Shown here piece by piece: positions 26,174 through 34,468 of a DNA stretch of 64,000 nt. The position numbers and the translations under genes were made by a program. Numbering within the stretch: position 1 is the first letter of the stretch; the number at the start of each line of letters is the position of its first letter. The notes below the pieces were generated by a model. That model had not been told where the DNA came from and searched no databases. It saw only the letters and a list, made by a program, of their open reading frames with translations. Source of the DNA: JABWBD01 sp040768665. GTDB lineage: Bacteria; Planctomycetota; Planctomycetia; Pirellulales; Thermoguttaceae. The stretch is from positions 124,001-188,000 of the forward strand of contig JAXGMN010000013.1 in NCBI GenBank assembly GCA_040768665.1, given 5' to 3'.

Positions 26174-28270
26174 TCACCGCTCGACCGGAATGAACTGGAC
26201 GGCGTCTGCGATCACGTAGCCGTCGGCTCCGGTGTTGGAAACGGTGACGATTGCAGGCTCTTCGCGCATGAAACGAAACGTGCCGAGCGAGATAAAGAGA
26301 CCGTCGATCGGCGGATCTTGCCGCTGGTTGACGCGCGTCTCGGTTTCACCCTCGGCGTGGCGCACGGTCACCAGGGCATTCGTCGCACGGTTGCTGGAGA
26401 CGGAATACGCCAGGCGGACTTCGTAGCGGCCGACTTCGGGCAGAGCGGCCTTGAACACGGCCGTCTTTTCACCCTGCCGGGCGTTCTCGTCGTGCCGGTA
26501 GCCGCCATCGACCCATTTTCCTTGAGCACCGCTGTTCGGCCAATCGCCGGCAAACTCGGCTTTTGCGTCGTCCACGACCACGCCCGGGAGTTTCGAGGAC
26601 GGAGTCGCCCTGGGGTTCACGGGGAGCGGCCTGCTCCATTCGAGCACCTGCCCGTCGGCCAAGAGCTGCCGGCGGAGTTTCTCATAGTCGACGTTCTGCA
26701 CGGCCACGCCGTCCCGAATCCCGTGGACGGCGGCGGTCGCCGCGCTCTGGCCGAGGATCATGAAGACCGGCTCCATGCGAATCGATCCATACGCGATATG
26801 CGAGCTGCTCGCGCACACCGGCACCAGCAGATTCTCGCATTGCCCTTTCTTCGGCACGAGTGATCCGTAGGCAATCTGGTAGGGGCCCCCCGTACCGACT
26901 CCGATGTCGCCTTCGTTCTGGACGTAGCCTTCGGGTGTGACATAGCGCTGCACGTTATGAGAATCCATCGTGTAGGAGCCCATCCCCACCGGCTCCGGCA
27001 CCTCGCTCCGCTTGAGCAACTCGTTTTCCGTCATGACGAACCGGCCGATCATCCGGCGGGCCTCGCGCACATAGATCTGGTGAGGCCAATGCCCGTTGTC
27101 GACGAACTCGTCCTTGGCCAGCCCCCACTGGCTCATCGCCGTACGCACCTCTTCGGGAACCCGCGGGTCGTTGGCAAGGAAATACATCAGGCCCTTCTGG
27201 TAGGTTTCGTGTTCCTGGATGATTTCGCGGCGCCGCTCGTAGCTCGCCTCCGGATAGTCGTAGTTCATTCCGATATTGTCGGTGCTGAACGGCCCGTGGT
27301 TGTTGGTGTCGGTCTTGCCGTTGGGAATACGGTCGAACTTCGCAAAGACCTCCCGCCAACCGGCGTCGAAGATGCGGAGCAGCAGGGCATACTGCTGAGG
27401 ATCGTATCCCTCGGGCCTTGGGAAGGGCACGCGGTTCTCCGGCACGTCGGTCAAGCACATGCGGAAGCAATAAGCCTGTACTCGATGATCGCCCTCGCCC
27501 TTGACCCCGGGCGGGTCAGGGCTGATCCGCGGCAGCAGGCCGCTGGTCGCGTCGCCCGGCACCCGATACGGATCGACAGGACGATCGAGCACGCCGAAGC
27601 GGTGGCGGTGGTGCAGCACGCCGGTCTGCACGCCATTCCAGGTTTCTCCGTATACGTGATTCGCCTCGCGGCCGACGTGAAAGTCGACGTTCGCTGCGGC
27701 CATCAGGTCGCCTTCGTAGGTTGCGTCGATGAACATGCGGCCGGCGAAGGTCCGCCCGTCGAGTGTCGTGATCGATTCGATCCTCTGGCCGCGCATGCGG
27801 ACGCCCTCGCGGCGGTCCAGCCAGGCATTGCGGATGACCGGGATCCTCAGTTCGTCGATCCACGCGTCGAAAATCGATTCTGCGACGTGAGGCTCGAAAA
27901 CCCACATCGTGGACGATTCGGCGCGGCCGCCCCGGGGGCCTTCCCCCTGATCGCGAAGCTTCTCCGGCAGCGACCACTTCCAGGCTTCAGGCTTCTGATA
28001 GTGTTTCCAGACGCGGTGGTAGAACTCGCGAGCAAGGCCGCCGATGGCTTCTTTCCTGCCGCTGTCGGTCCAGCCCAGACCTCCGCTGGTCAGCCCACCG
28101 AGATGTTTGTCCGGGCTGACGAGAACGACGGTCTGGCCCATCGTCTTGGCCTGAATTGCGGCAGTGACCGCCGCAGTGGTGCCCCCGTAGACGACCAGGT
28201 CATAGACCTGCTCGGCTGCAACGGTCGTGCTGGTGCACAGTAGCAAGGCGAGGATCATAAGACGCTGCAC
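26174..28270 (-). CDS. Secreted FAD-dependent oxidoreductase with C-terminal golvesin/xanthan-lyase-like domain
   Basis: 698 residues. A GTG start at 28270 has a GGAGA site; an ATG four codons later is the alternative. Signal peptide LMILALLLCTSTTVAAEQ. The Rossmann dinucleotide motif is VVYGGTTAAVTAAIQAKTMG, a GxGxxG variant, followed by FAD-family segments LGGLTSGGLGWTDSGR and MFIDATYEGDLMAAAN. The C-terminal ~140 residues (GRYEVRLAYSVSSNRATNAL ... VIADAVQFIPV) form a beta sandwich like the golvesin/Xly carbohydrate-binding domain. This architecture is common in planctomycetes among putative glycan-degradation enzymes. Substrate unknown. Confidence 0.87.
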   Translation of the reverse strand: MQRLMILALLLCTSTTVAAEQVYDLVVYGGTTAAVTAAIQAKTMGQTVVLVSPDKHLGGLTSGGLGWTDSGRKEAIGGLAREFYHRVWKHYQKPEAWKWSLPEKLRDQGEGPRGGRAESSTMWVFEPHVAESIFDAWIDELRIPVIRNAWLDRREGVRMRGQRIESITTLDGRTFAGRMFIDATYEGDLMAAANVDFHVGREANHVYGETWNGVQTGVLHHRHRFGVLDRPVDPYRVPGDATSGLLPRISPDPPGVKGEGDHRVQAYCFRMCLTDVPENRVPFPRPEGYDPQQYALLLRIFDAGWREVFAKFDRIPNGKTDTNNHGPFSTDNIGMNYDYPEASYERRREIIQEHETYQKGLMYFLANDPRVPEEVRTAMSQWGLAKDEFVDNGHWPHQIYVREARRMIGRFVMTENELLKRSEVPEPVGMGSYTMDSHNVQRYVTPEGYVQNEGDIGVGTGGPYQIAYGSLVPKKGQCENLLVPVCASSSHIAYGSIRMEPVFMILGQSAATAAVHGIRDGVAVQNVDYEKLRRQLLADGQVLEWSRPLPVNPRATPSSKLPGVVVDDAKAEFAGDWPNSGAQGKWVDGGYRHDENARQGEKTAVFKAALPEVGRYEVRLAYSVSSNRATNALVTVRHAEGETETRVNQRQDPPIDGLFISLGTFRFMREEPAIVTVSNTGADGYVIADAVQFIPVER

Positions 28271-28486
28271 GGCTTGTCTCCGAGAAGTGATCTGAATTGC
28301 GGGCTGGATTCTCTGGCACAGTCTTCATTGTGACAGAAAATGGCAGCACAGTTCAAGCAGGCAGTCTCCGGCAAGCAGGACCTGCTGTGGCTGTCACGCA
28401 GTGCGATTTTCCAATTTCTCGATCCCCGGACCACCCGGTATCCCGGGAGGGGTGAGAGACGAGGAAAGGACTTGTCTACGAACAAT

Positions 28487-28536
28487 GTCGCCTTTCGCTC
28501 CGCGAAAGAACGCGCTTTCGCGGCGCGAAAGGCGAC
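28487..28536. repeat. Palindrome with 12-bp perfect arms (GTCGCCTTTCGC)
   Basis: Left arm 28487-28498 and right arm 28525-28536 are exact inverse complements. The loop contains a further inverted pair around CGCGAAAG / CTTTCGCG, making a nested hairpin. It may be a REP element or a terminator; no T tract follows. Confidence 0.8.
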
Positions 28537-29065
28537 AAAATCACGGAGTTGTTCCTGGATAGCCGTCAAGTCACAAAGTCGAATTTTCAAAGAACAACTG
28601 GAAGAGACGGCCGGCAAACCGGCTGGATCTGCGACCAGGAATTGCATGTATTCAGGTGTTCAGTATAATCGATGCGGCGCCAGTGGTCAAGCGTTTTTTT
28701 GAGCCGGGGCCGGGAATTTTCCGGTGGGGGGAAGAGGGGTTTGTGCAGAAGGAGGTAGGCAAACAAGGGACACTCTGGTCGGTCGAAGTCGAACGGGACG
28801 GGACCCTGGAGCTGTCCGTCTTTCGGACTGGTCGATTGGTCACTCGATACCGGATCGCATGTTGACGTTCGCCAATCGCAAAGCCATGCCTTTCGCCGAG
28901 TGGCAGGCACTGCTGGGGAGAACAACTGTGCTTGCACATCGAAGGCCCGTTTCCGCAGGATGCCCCATCGTGATCTCCACTACGAGTTGTCAGCGTCTGG
29001 CGATCTCGCGCGCCGCAGCCGAGCGAGTGGGACCACACCTCGCCAGCCACGCGCCTTGCCGCGAC

Positions 29066-29297
29066 GGTGGACGGCCCTGACGGGGCCAAACCCGGCAGCC
29101 CACGGCGGAGGCTCTGCGGAGCCTTGGGGCTGGATGGCACCGTCGAAGCCCGCCAAGGCGCAACGGGCCGTAACGCGCTTTCCTTTCGCTCTTTCGCGTC
29201 TTCGCGATTCGTCGCCCGCGGGATTGTCGCGGCAATCTGCGGGTCGCCCAACTCGTATTCCGCGGCCGCTGGCCGGTGTGGCGCAGGACGGTGTCTC
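29066..29297 (+). repeat. ~230-bp direct repeat, copy 1
   Basis: Shares blocks with 30350-30580: GTGGACGGCCCTGA, GCTCTGCGGAGCC, GGATGGCACCGTCGAAG, CGCTTTCCTTTCGC, TTCGCGATTCGTCGCCCG, TCGTATTCCGCGGCCGCTGG. Overall identity looks high with small indels. The two copies bracket the DUF4365/HicA-like gene pair. Confidence 0.85.
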
Positions 29298-29564
29298 CCC
29301 GCACTGCGGGCACCAGTGCGAACCCCCTTTATGATGGAGTGGGAGTGCTGAATCACGGTCTTTCGGGCTTTGCTTCCCGCATGCTGGGCACCGACTCGCC
29401 CCGGGGTTCCGCTCGGGCTTCCCGCTGCAGTTCCCTTCGGGGCGGGTTATTTGGCGATCGCATCTTGGGCACGACAGTGAGGTCGCGACATTCCGATAAA
29501 TGTCCAGGGAGGAAACTGGTCTACCGCCAGCGGCCGAAAAGCTGCTACCCTGAAGGTATTTCGC

Positions 29565-30070
29565 ATGGGCTGGAAACACTGGAGCGGACACCGGAAGCGT
29601 CGCTTTCGTGAACACGTCATCGGTGAGATGGGTGTCAACTTTCTGGAACGCCAGATTCTCCGGGGGGGCACCAGCTCAGGCGCGTGCCGGAACCGGAGTA
29701 TGGCACCGATGCCCAGATGCTGCACTTTTCGCCGGAGACAAGGGAGATTGAGAACGGCTGGATCGAATTCCAGGTCAAGGCGACCGACGAGCCAAGGTTC
29801 ATTGCCGGCGGCAAGAGCGTCGCATGCACGGTTTCGATGGCCCATCTCCATTATTGGTACTGGGAAGTAGCTCATCCCTTTATTGTTGTGCTCTATGACG
29901 TTCAGAAGCACCGGGCGTTTTGGGTCGACATTCAAGCCTACGTGGACCAGCATCCGGTCGAGGATCGTGAGACATTGACCATTCAAATTCCGACGAAGAA
30001 CAGGCTAACGGTGGCCGCCATCGATCTTTTTCGGAAGATGTCACTGACGCGGACCCCGTCCATTGGATAG
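29565..30070 (+). pseudogene. DUF4365-domain protein, frameshifted in a G tract
   Basis: The first frame (from ATG 29565) reads HVIGEMGVNFLERQILRGG and then degenerates. The second frame picks up VPEPEYGTDAQMLHFSPETR and runs to 30070 (VKATDEPRFIAGGKSVACTV; LHYWYWEVAHPFIVVLYDVQ). The joint is a run of seven G at 29662-29668. One more G would restore ILRGGHQLRRVPEPEYGTD, the expected DUF4365 core. DUF4365 proteins are nuclease-like and often found in defence islands. The gene may be broken, or the break may be a homopolymer sequencing error. The next gene starts 13 bp later. Confidence 0.82.
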
Positions 30071-30083
30071 AGGAAGACTGACC

Positions 30084-30347
30084 ATGCCTCAGGGGCTTAC
30101 CAATCAGATGCTCGGCCAACTGCTGCGGGACCTCGGTTTTGAGTCGGGAGATGTCACCGAGAAGAACCATGTCGTTTGGCGGCACCCGCAATCGGGCTGT
30201 ACACTGCTGTTGCCCGCCAACAAAGCCCTCCAGTCCGTGCGACCGGCGGATGTTGTGGGAATCAAGGCCCAATTGGACCAGCAAGGCCACCTGGAGGAAG
30301 CCGCTTTCGAAGTCTTCGTGGCGGAAGGAGAATTGCCGGTCCGATAG
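30084..30347 (+). CDS. Small protein, tentatively HicA/YcfA-like
   Basis: 87 residues from ATG 30084, preceded by AGAGGAAG. Features are an N-terminal helix MPQGLTNQMLGQLLRDLGFE, then ...TEKNHVVWRHPQSGCTLLLP..., which resembles the dsRBD-like HicA core with its His (GSHxxxxHPxG ... IP). The C-terminal half (VVGIKAQLDQQGHLEEAAFE) is longer than in classic HicA. No HicB-like partner follows. It is probably translated with the DUF4365 gene upstream. Assignment is tentative. Confidence 0.55.
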   Translation: MPQGLTNQMLGQLLRDLGFESGDVTEKNHVVWRHPQSGCTLLLPANKALQSVRPADVVGIKAQLDQQGHLEEAAFEVFVAEGELPVR

Positions 30348-30349
30348 CG

Positions 30350-30580
30350 TGTGGACGGCCCTGAAGGGGCCAGGCTCGGCAGCCCGGGGCGGACGCTCTG
30401 CGGAGCCCTGGGGCCGGATGGCACCGTCGAAGAGCACCAAGGCCCAACGGGCCGTTACTCGCTTTCCTTTCGCGTTTTCGCGATTCGTCGCCCGTGGGAT
30501 GATCGCGGCAATCTGCCGGTCGACCCATTCGTATTCCGCGGCCGCTGGCCGGTGTGACGTGGCACGGTGTATCTCCGGTG
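30350..30580 (+). repeat. ~230-bp direct repeat, copy 2
   Basis: Begins immediately after the stop of the HicA-like gene and matches 29066-29297 over its whole length. The offset between copies is ~1284 bp. Confidence 0.85.
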
Positions 30581-30604
30581 ATTGGGCCGAGCGCCCGGTG
30601 CGGG

Positions 30605-30655
30605 ACAGGTCAGGCTTTAAATTTCAACAGCGTTGAAATTCAAAGCCCGACCCTG
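30605..30655. repeat. Palindromic element, arms CAGGTCAGGCTTTAAATTTC / GAAATTCAAAGCCCGACCCTG
   Basis: Near-perfect inverted repeat with a 4-bp loop (AACAGCGTT centre). AT-rich inner arms stand out in this GC-rich DNA. It could act as a terminator or be another REP family. Confidence 0.8.
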
Positions 30656-31159
30656 TGCCGTTGACTGCTACGGTCCGGCCGAAGCCCGCTTTCCCCCGGC
30701 GGCGCGTCGGAGGTCCTTTTGCACGAGATCGACGTCGGCGACCGCCGACTGGGGGCACTTTGCCATCCGCACCTCCGGCGGCGGACGGCACTCGGGCAGT
30801 CCTCAGATGGCCGCGGCCGGAGCGGGACGGCGAAGCTGTCTCCAATTCGGCGAGGCACTCGCTGAGCGGTGGCTCGACGTCGCGCGTGGCATGTTCAGCG
30901 GGCCGGCCAGCGGCCTGGGCAGGTTCGCGGCCTGGGAAAACCGGCCGGCATTTCGATGGCACTTGGCCGCCTTCGATCCGGTGCCAACGCCGCCTCGCCG
31001 GCTGCGGCAATCGCGTCAAGCGCGCCGGCGATGAGCTCCTCCAACGACGCGGCCGACCACGCCACAGCGGCTGTCAGGTCATTCCCATCTGAGCAAATGC
31101 GCTGCTTGCTTGCTATAGGGAGAAACGGTGTGCATGGCTGAAGTGGTCAGGGTTGATGG
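30656..31159. other. Gap with no supported gene
   Basis: About 500 bp with several open frames on both strands but no recognisable family, ribosome site or start. Short tandem TTGATGG units occur just before the SEFIR remnant (31151-31165). Confidence 0.4.
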
Positions 31160-31569
31160 TTGATGGTTGACTCGCCCGCGCACTCGGCTCGCGTGCCGGC
31201 GTTCGCCCAGGCCCTGCGCGGCCACGGGATCGACGTAGAACTCGCCCGGTTTCACCAGGACCAGATCGTTGATTGGCCGCGGTGGTGCAACGAACAGGCT
31301 AGGCGCCGCCGAATCGGACTTCGTCCTCTGCGGGGCAACCGCCGAGTACCGGCGGCGGATCCACGCCGGGTTGACTTCGCGTGCGTCACGACAGCGGCAG
31401 GCGCCGGAAGTGTTCGCGTCACAGCTTTTGGGCGATGCACTCCGACAACTCGGTCACGCGGAGTCCTGGCGCGATAGGAACCGACGGCGACTCGGTTGAT
31501 CGAGAGGTCCTGAACCGCATGCAGAGCTACTACGAGTTGCGGCAGCGAGGCGAACTGCCTGATCGGTTC
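31160..31569 (+). pseudogene. SEFIR/TIR-like domain remnant
   Basis: The first frame reads VDSPAHSARVPAFAQALRGH GIDVELARF then IVDWPRWCNEQ, the first half of a SEFIR domain whose opening strand (VFISYSHD type) is missing. After about 31300 the match continues in another frame as ESDFVLCGATAEYRRRI, and a third frame ends with MQSYYELRQRGELPDRF. At least two frameshifts and a 5' truncation mark it as dead. SEFIR/TIR domains act in NLR-like signalling and defence, consistent with the NB-ARC gene elsewhere in the window. Confidence 0.75.
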
Positions 31570-31664
31570 TAGCTCCGTCCCTGTTTCGGATTCTCGAAGT
31601 CGCCCAGGACGCAGAACGGGCCTTTGGTGCTAGGCGAAACCAGCCGGGGACGATATAATTCAAA

Positions 31665-31683
31665 AGAGCCTATCCTAAAACCG
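31665..31683 (+). repeat. Solo end of the AGCCTATCC(C/T)AAAACC element
   Basis: GAGCCTATCCTAAAACCGC matches the outer arm of the palindromic element at 34264-34362. No matching right end was found nearby. Confidence 0.6.
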
Positions 31684-31748
31684 CAGCGGACAAACGGGGA
31701 AGGGGACCTCGACGGTTTTGGACGAGTTTTCTGTTGGAGGTGCGCGAA

Positions 31749-32087
31749 TTGCCTGTCACCATCACTTTGGACGACGAATTGGCTGATCGGCTCGAGCAGC
31801 AGGCCCGGGCGCGGCAGGTTTCGCTCCAGCAGTGGGCGATCCAGGTCTTGAGTCAAGCGCCGGAGGTTTCCCAGCAGGCAGACGCCTGGCGCGAACTAAA
31901 CGCGCGCAGGTTCGAGTTGATCCGCCAACGGCATCAGAAAGGCCTCAGTCAAACGGAGGATGCCGAACTCGCCGAACTACAAGCAACCGCGGACCGTTGG
32001 CTGGAGCCGGTCGATCGGCAACGCCTGGAGATGCTCAGGCCGTATGAGGAACTCGCCCAGCGCCTGATGCAATCCGCCGATGGATGA
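31749..32087 (+). CDS. Antitoxin-like/RHH-type small DNA-binding protein
   Basis: 112 residues from a TTG start 8 bp after a GGAGG site (31736-31740). The N-terminus PVTITLDDELADRLEQQARA resembles a ribbon-helix-helix (CopG/MetJ-like) domain: a short beta strand then two helices. The C-terminal two thirds is charged and helical (RFELIRQRHQKGLSQTEDAE). It overlaps the HNH gene by 8 bp, so the two are translated together. Possible regulator or antitoxin for the nuclease (inference). Confidence 0.7.
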   Translation: MPVTITLDDELADRLEQQARARQVSLQQWAIQVLSQAPEVSQQADAWRELNARRFELIRQRHQKGLSQTEDAELAELQATADRWLEPVDRQRLEMLRPYEELAQRLMQSADG

Positions 32088-32724
32088 TCTTCTGCGAAGC
32101 GCTTGTGATCGAGTATTCCAGCATGCCGCCGCTCCTCCACCGCGGCGCCACGGGCCGATAGGCTACTCCCACCACCAGTCGTACAAGCCCTGGCTGCGAG
32201 ACGAGTTCCTATTTCGATGCTCGTACTGCCTTTGGCGCGAACGGTGGGAAGTTGACGGCCACCACGGATTCGGGGTCGAACATGTCCAACCCCAGAGCGC
32301 CGCTGCCGAGCAACGCCTGGACTACGACAATCTCGTTTACGCTTGCAACACCTGCAACTCGACACGGCGTGATGTGCCGCTGCCCATCGATCCACGCGAG
32401 GAACCACCCGGAAGCCATCTACGGTTGGCTGCCGACGGGACCGTGCACGGAACGTCGAAAGCCGAGGAAGATCTCATCGACTTGTGCAGGCTGAATCGCC
32501 CGCTTCTGGTGACCGCCCGACGGCGGATTCTTAGTCTGATCGCGGTGCTTCGAGCCTCGGATCGGCCGGAAGCGGTCGAGGCATTGAAAGATCTGCTTTC
32601 CTTTCCATCCGATCTGCCGGACCTGGGTGCGTTGCGTCCGCCAGCGGGAAATGCACGGCCTGGCGGCGTCACGACATGCTGCTTCGAACGCCGACGTCGA
32701 GGCGAACTCCCAGACGTCTATTGA
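32080..32724 (+). CDS. HNH endonuclease
   Basis: 214 residues. The HNH/zinc core is FRCSYCLWRERWEVDGHHGF, then GVEHVQPQS, then NLVYACNTCNSTRRD: two CxxC pairs (CSYC and CNTC) flank the His and Asn of the nuclease. The C-terminal ~110 residues are helical and end RRRGELPDVY. Family members are nicking or restriction-type nucleases. The overlap with the RHH-like gene suggests a two-gene module. A similar tail (RQRGELPDRF) ends the SEFIR remnant just upstream. Confidence 0.85.
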   Translation: MDDLLRSACDRVFQHAAAPPPRRHGPIGYSHHQSYKPWLRDEFLFRCSYCLWRERWEVDGHHGFGVEHVQPQSAAAEQRLDYDNLVYACNTCNSTRRDVPLPIDPREEPPGSHLRLAADGTVHGTSKAEEDLIDLCRLNRPLLVTARRRILSLIAVLRASDRPEAVEALKDLLSFPSDLPDLGALRPPAGNARPGGVTTCCFERRRRGELPDVY

Positions 32725-32774
32725 ACCTGTCTCCATTGTCCGCCGAGGTCAGATCCCGGCCAACTCGGCGCCCG

Positions 32775-32799
32775 CGTCCCGCTTGCCGAGCGGGACTTG
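32775..32799. repeat. Short palindromic repeat (AGGTCCCGCTTGCCGAGCGGGACCT type), copy 2
   Basis: GTCCCGCTTGCCGAGCGGGAC is a perfect inverted repeat around TTGCCGA. It lies between the HNH and nadC stops, where it could help terminate both convergent genes. Confidence 0.8.
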
Positions 32800-32885
32800 G
32801 CAATGCGTGTCCGGCCGAAATTCCGGCGGCGCCCCGCGCACACGGCCCAACGCTCGCCTTTTCGACGACCCGCCGCTGCCTGCGC

Positions 32886-33836
32886 TCACGGGATCGCCCA
32901 ATCCAATCCCACGTCCATGCAGACTGCCGAATGCGTCAGTGCGCCGACGCTGATCCGGTCGACGCCGGACCGGGCGATCTGGCGGACGGTGGCGAGATTG
33001 ACCCCGCCGGAAGCCTCCAATTCGGCGGCCGAGCCGGCGGCGTTTCTCCGCGCAACCGCATCGGCCAGCATGCCCGGATCCATGTTGTCCAAGAGCACGA
33101 TATCCGGGCCGGCGTCGAGCACCTGGTCGAGTTGTTCGAGTGTGTCGACCTCAACCTCGACGATCGGGCGATCGTCGACTGAGGCCGCACGCGCGGCAAC
33201 GAATTGCCGGGCCCGCACCACGGCTTCGGCCGGCGTGAACCGAACCGCGCCGCCGGCGGATCGACCGCCTCCCAGCGCCAGATGGTTGTCCTTGATCAGC
33301 ACGGCGTCGAACAGTCCGGTCCGATGATTGTGGCCGCCGCCGCACCGGACGGCGTACTTCTCCAGACGTCGCCATCCGGGAGTCGTCTTGCGTGTGTCAT
33401 AGATGCGGGCGCCGGTTCCGGCGACCGCATCGACGTACTGGCGAGTGAGAGTGGCGATTCCCGACAACCGTCCGAGGAGGTTCAGAACGAGACGTTCCGC
33501 CGTCAGCAGACCGCGAGCGGGGCCTTCCATGCGGGCCACGCTCGTGCCACCATTCACGCTCCGGCCGTCCTCGACGCCGGCTGACCACCGCAGCTTTGGC
33601 TCCACCGCGCGAGCGCCAAGCTCCGCCGCCCGCAACCCTGCCACGACGCCCGCACCACGAAATACCACCTCCGCCCGACCAACGGCTTCGTCCGGCACCA
33701 GCGCCAGCGTCGTCAGGTCGCCGACGGCCGCGGCATCCTCGCGAACGGCAAGCCGCAGCAAGTCCTGAAGATCGTTTTCGAGTTGTTCGTCCCAGGTCGT
33801 CTGTCGGAAATCGCGGTCCAAAGGGGGCACCTCCAT
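32886..33836 (-). CDS. nadC: Nicotinate-nucleotide pyrophosphorylase (quinolinate phosphoribosyltransferase)
   Basis: 316 residues. It converts quinolinate and PRPP to nicotinate mononucleotide in NAD synthesis. Conserved segments: REDAAAVGDLTT, ERLVLNLLGRLSGIATLTRQ, ARIYDTRKTTPGWRRLEKYA, VRCGGGHNHRTGLFDAVLIK and DNH, then VEVEVDTLEQLDQVL and DIVLLDNMDP, ending in SGGVNLATVRQIARSGVDRI. The Arg, His and Lys of the active site are present. It is a stand-alone gene; nadA and nadB are not in the window. Confidence 0.96.
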   Translation of the reverse strand: MEVPPLDRDFRQTTWDEQLENDLQDLLRLAVREDAAAVGDLTTLALVPDEAVGRAEVVFRGAGVVAGLRAAELGARAVEPKLRWSAGVEDGRSVNGGTSVARMEGPARGLLTAERLVLNLLGRLSGIATLTRQYVDAVAGTGARIYDTRKTTPGWRRLEKYAVRCGGGHNHRTGLFDAVLIKDNHLALGGGRSAGGAVRFTPAEAVVRARQFVAARAASVDDRPIVEVEVDTLEQLDQVLDAGPDIVLLDNMDPGMLADAVARRNAAGSAAELEASGGVNLATVRQIARSGVDRISVGALTHSAVCMDVGLDWAIP

Positions 33837-34180
33837 CAGCGAAGCAGCGTTCGAGGAATCTCTCGAGCAACCCGAAGTGGCGGGATTAGCACCGAGCTGC
33901 GCGCCCTGCCGGTCATCGACTCGTGATCAACCGCAAGCCTCTTACACTACCCGAAGTTGGGGAAACGGTCTATCCCCCGCTGAACGAAACTGTCTCGCAC
34001 GGGACTGCCATCGAGCTTGTTCGTCAGGCGGAGCTTCGGTGGGTTTCGAGCGGTCCCTGCGGGGAGATTGACAGGGACCTCACAGTATCGAGAATACACG
34101 CACGAAGGGTAATGAGTCGCGCGGCAGCCTCCCTTGTGCGGGCGGGTGCTGTGTTTTCCGGCCGCATGAACCATAATCAA

Positions 34181-34262
34181 GCAGCCCGGCTGTCCCAAGC
34201 AGCCGGGCTGCATTAGTAGACAAACATCAAGCAGCCCGGCTGTTTTCGCGGCCGGGCTGCTT
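34181..34262. repeat. Two tandem GCAGCCCGGCTG hairpins
   Basis: GCAGCCCGGCTG / CAGCCGGGCTGC at 34181-34211, then AAGCAGCCCGGCTG / GCCGGGCTGCTT at 34229-34262. The same hairpin motif occurs inside the MITE-like elements and downstream of hemL, so it is a common building block. Confidence 0.85.
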
Positions 34263-34263
34263 G

Positions 34264-34362
34264 GAGCCTATCCCAAAACCTCGCGAGGAGAAGGGGACAG
34301 GCACATTTTGCTCCGAAGACTCCGCAAAATGAGCCAGTCCCCGGCGGTTTTGGGATAGGCTC
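34264..34362. repeat. Palindromic element, arms GAGCCTATCCCAAAACC
   Basis: Perfect 17-bp terminal inverted repeats. Inner cores GGGGACAGGCACATTTTG and CAAAATGAGCCAGTCCCC pair except at the polarising T/A position. It belongs to the same core family as the elements at 10188, 57721, 57881 and 58070 but has different outer arms. Confidence 0.88.
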
Positions 34363-34468
34363 TTAGTGCTTATGTTGCATGGACAGCCAGGAGCCCCGTT
34401 GCGTTGGGCCCAAGTCGCATCGCCGGGGAGCGGCCCGGCAGCCACCTATGTTGTAAGGAGAGCCACCC

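Larger units (their letters stand above)
28271..29564. other. 1.3-kb region without a supported gene
   Basis: No frame shows a recognised protein with a start and ribosome site. The region holds a strong palindrome (28487-28536) and copy 1 of a ~230-bp direct repeat (about 29066-29297). A short frame at 28656-28865 (FVQKEVGKQGTLWSVEVERD) looks mildly protein-like, and a minus-strand frame around 29300-29500 has three CxxC pairs. Neither is strong enough to call. The region looks like decayed accessory DNA. Confidence 0.5.
33837..34468. other. Repeat-rich gap between divergent nadC and greA
   Basis: 632 bp with two GCAGCCCGGCTG hairpins (34181-34211, 34229-34262) and a palindromic element (34264-34362). 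An open frame at 33923-34216 has no family match or convincing ribosome site. The promoters of nadC and greA must lie in the flanks of these repeats, but no clear boxes were identified. Confidence 0.5.

Noticed and set aside
33923..34216. 97-codon plus-strand open frame upstream of greA
   Set aside because: No ribosome site, no family resemblance, and its end runs into the GCAGCCCGGCTG hairpins.
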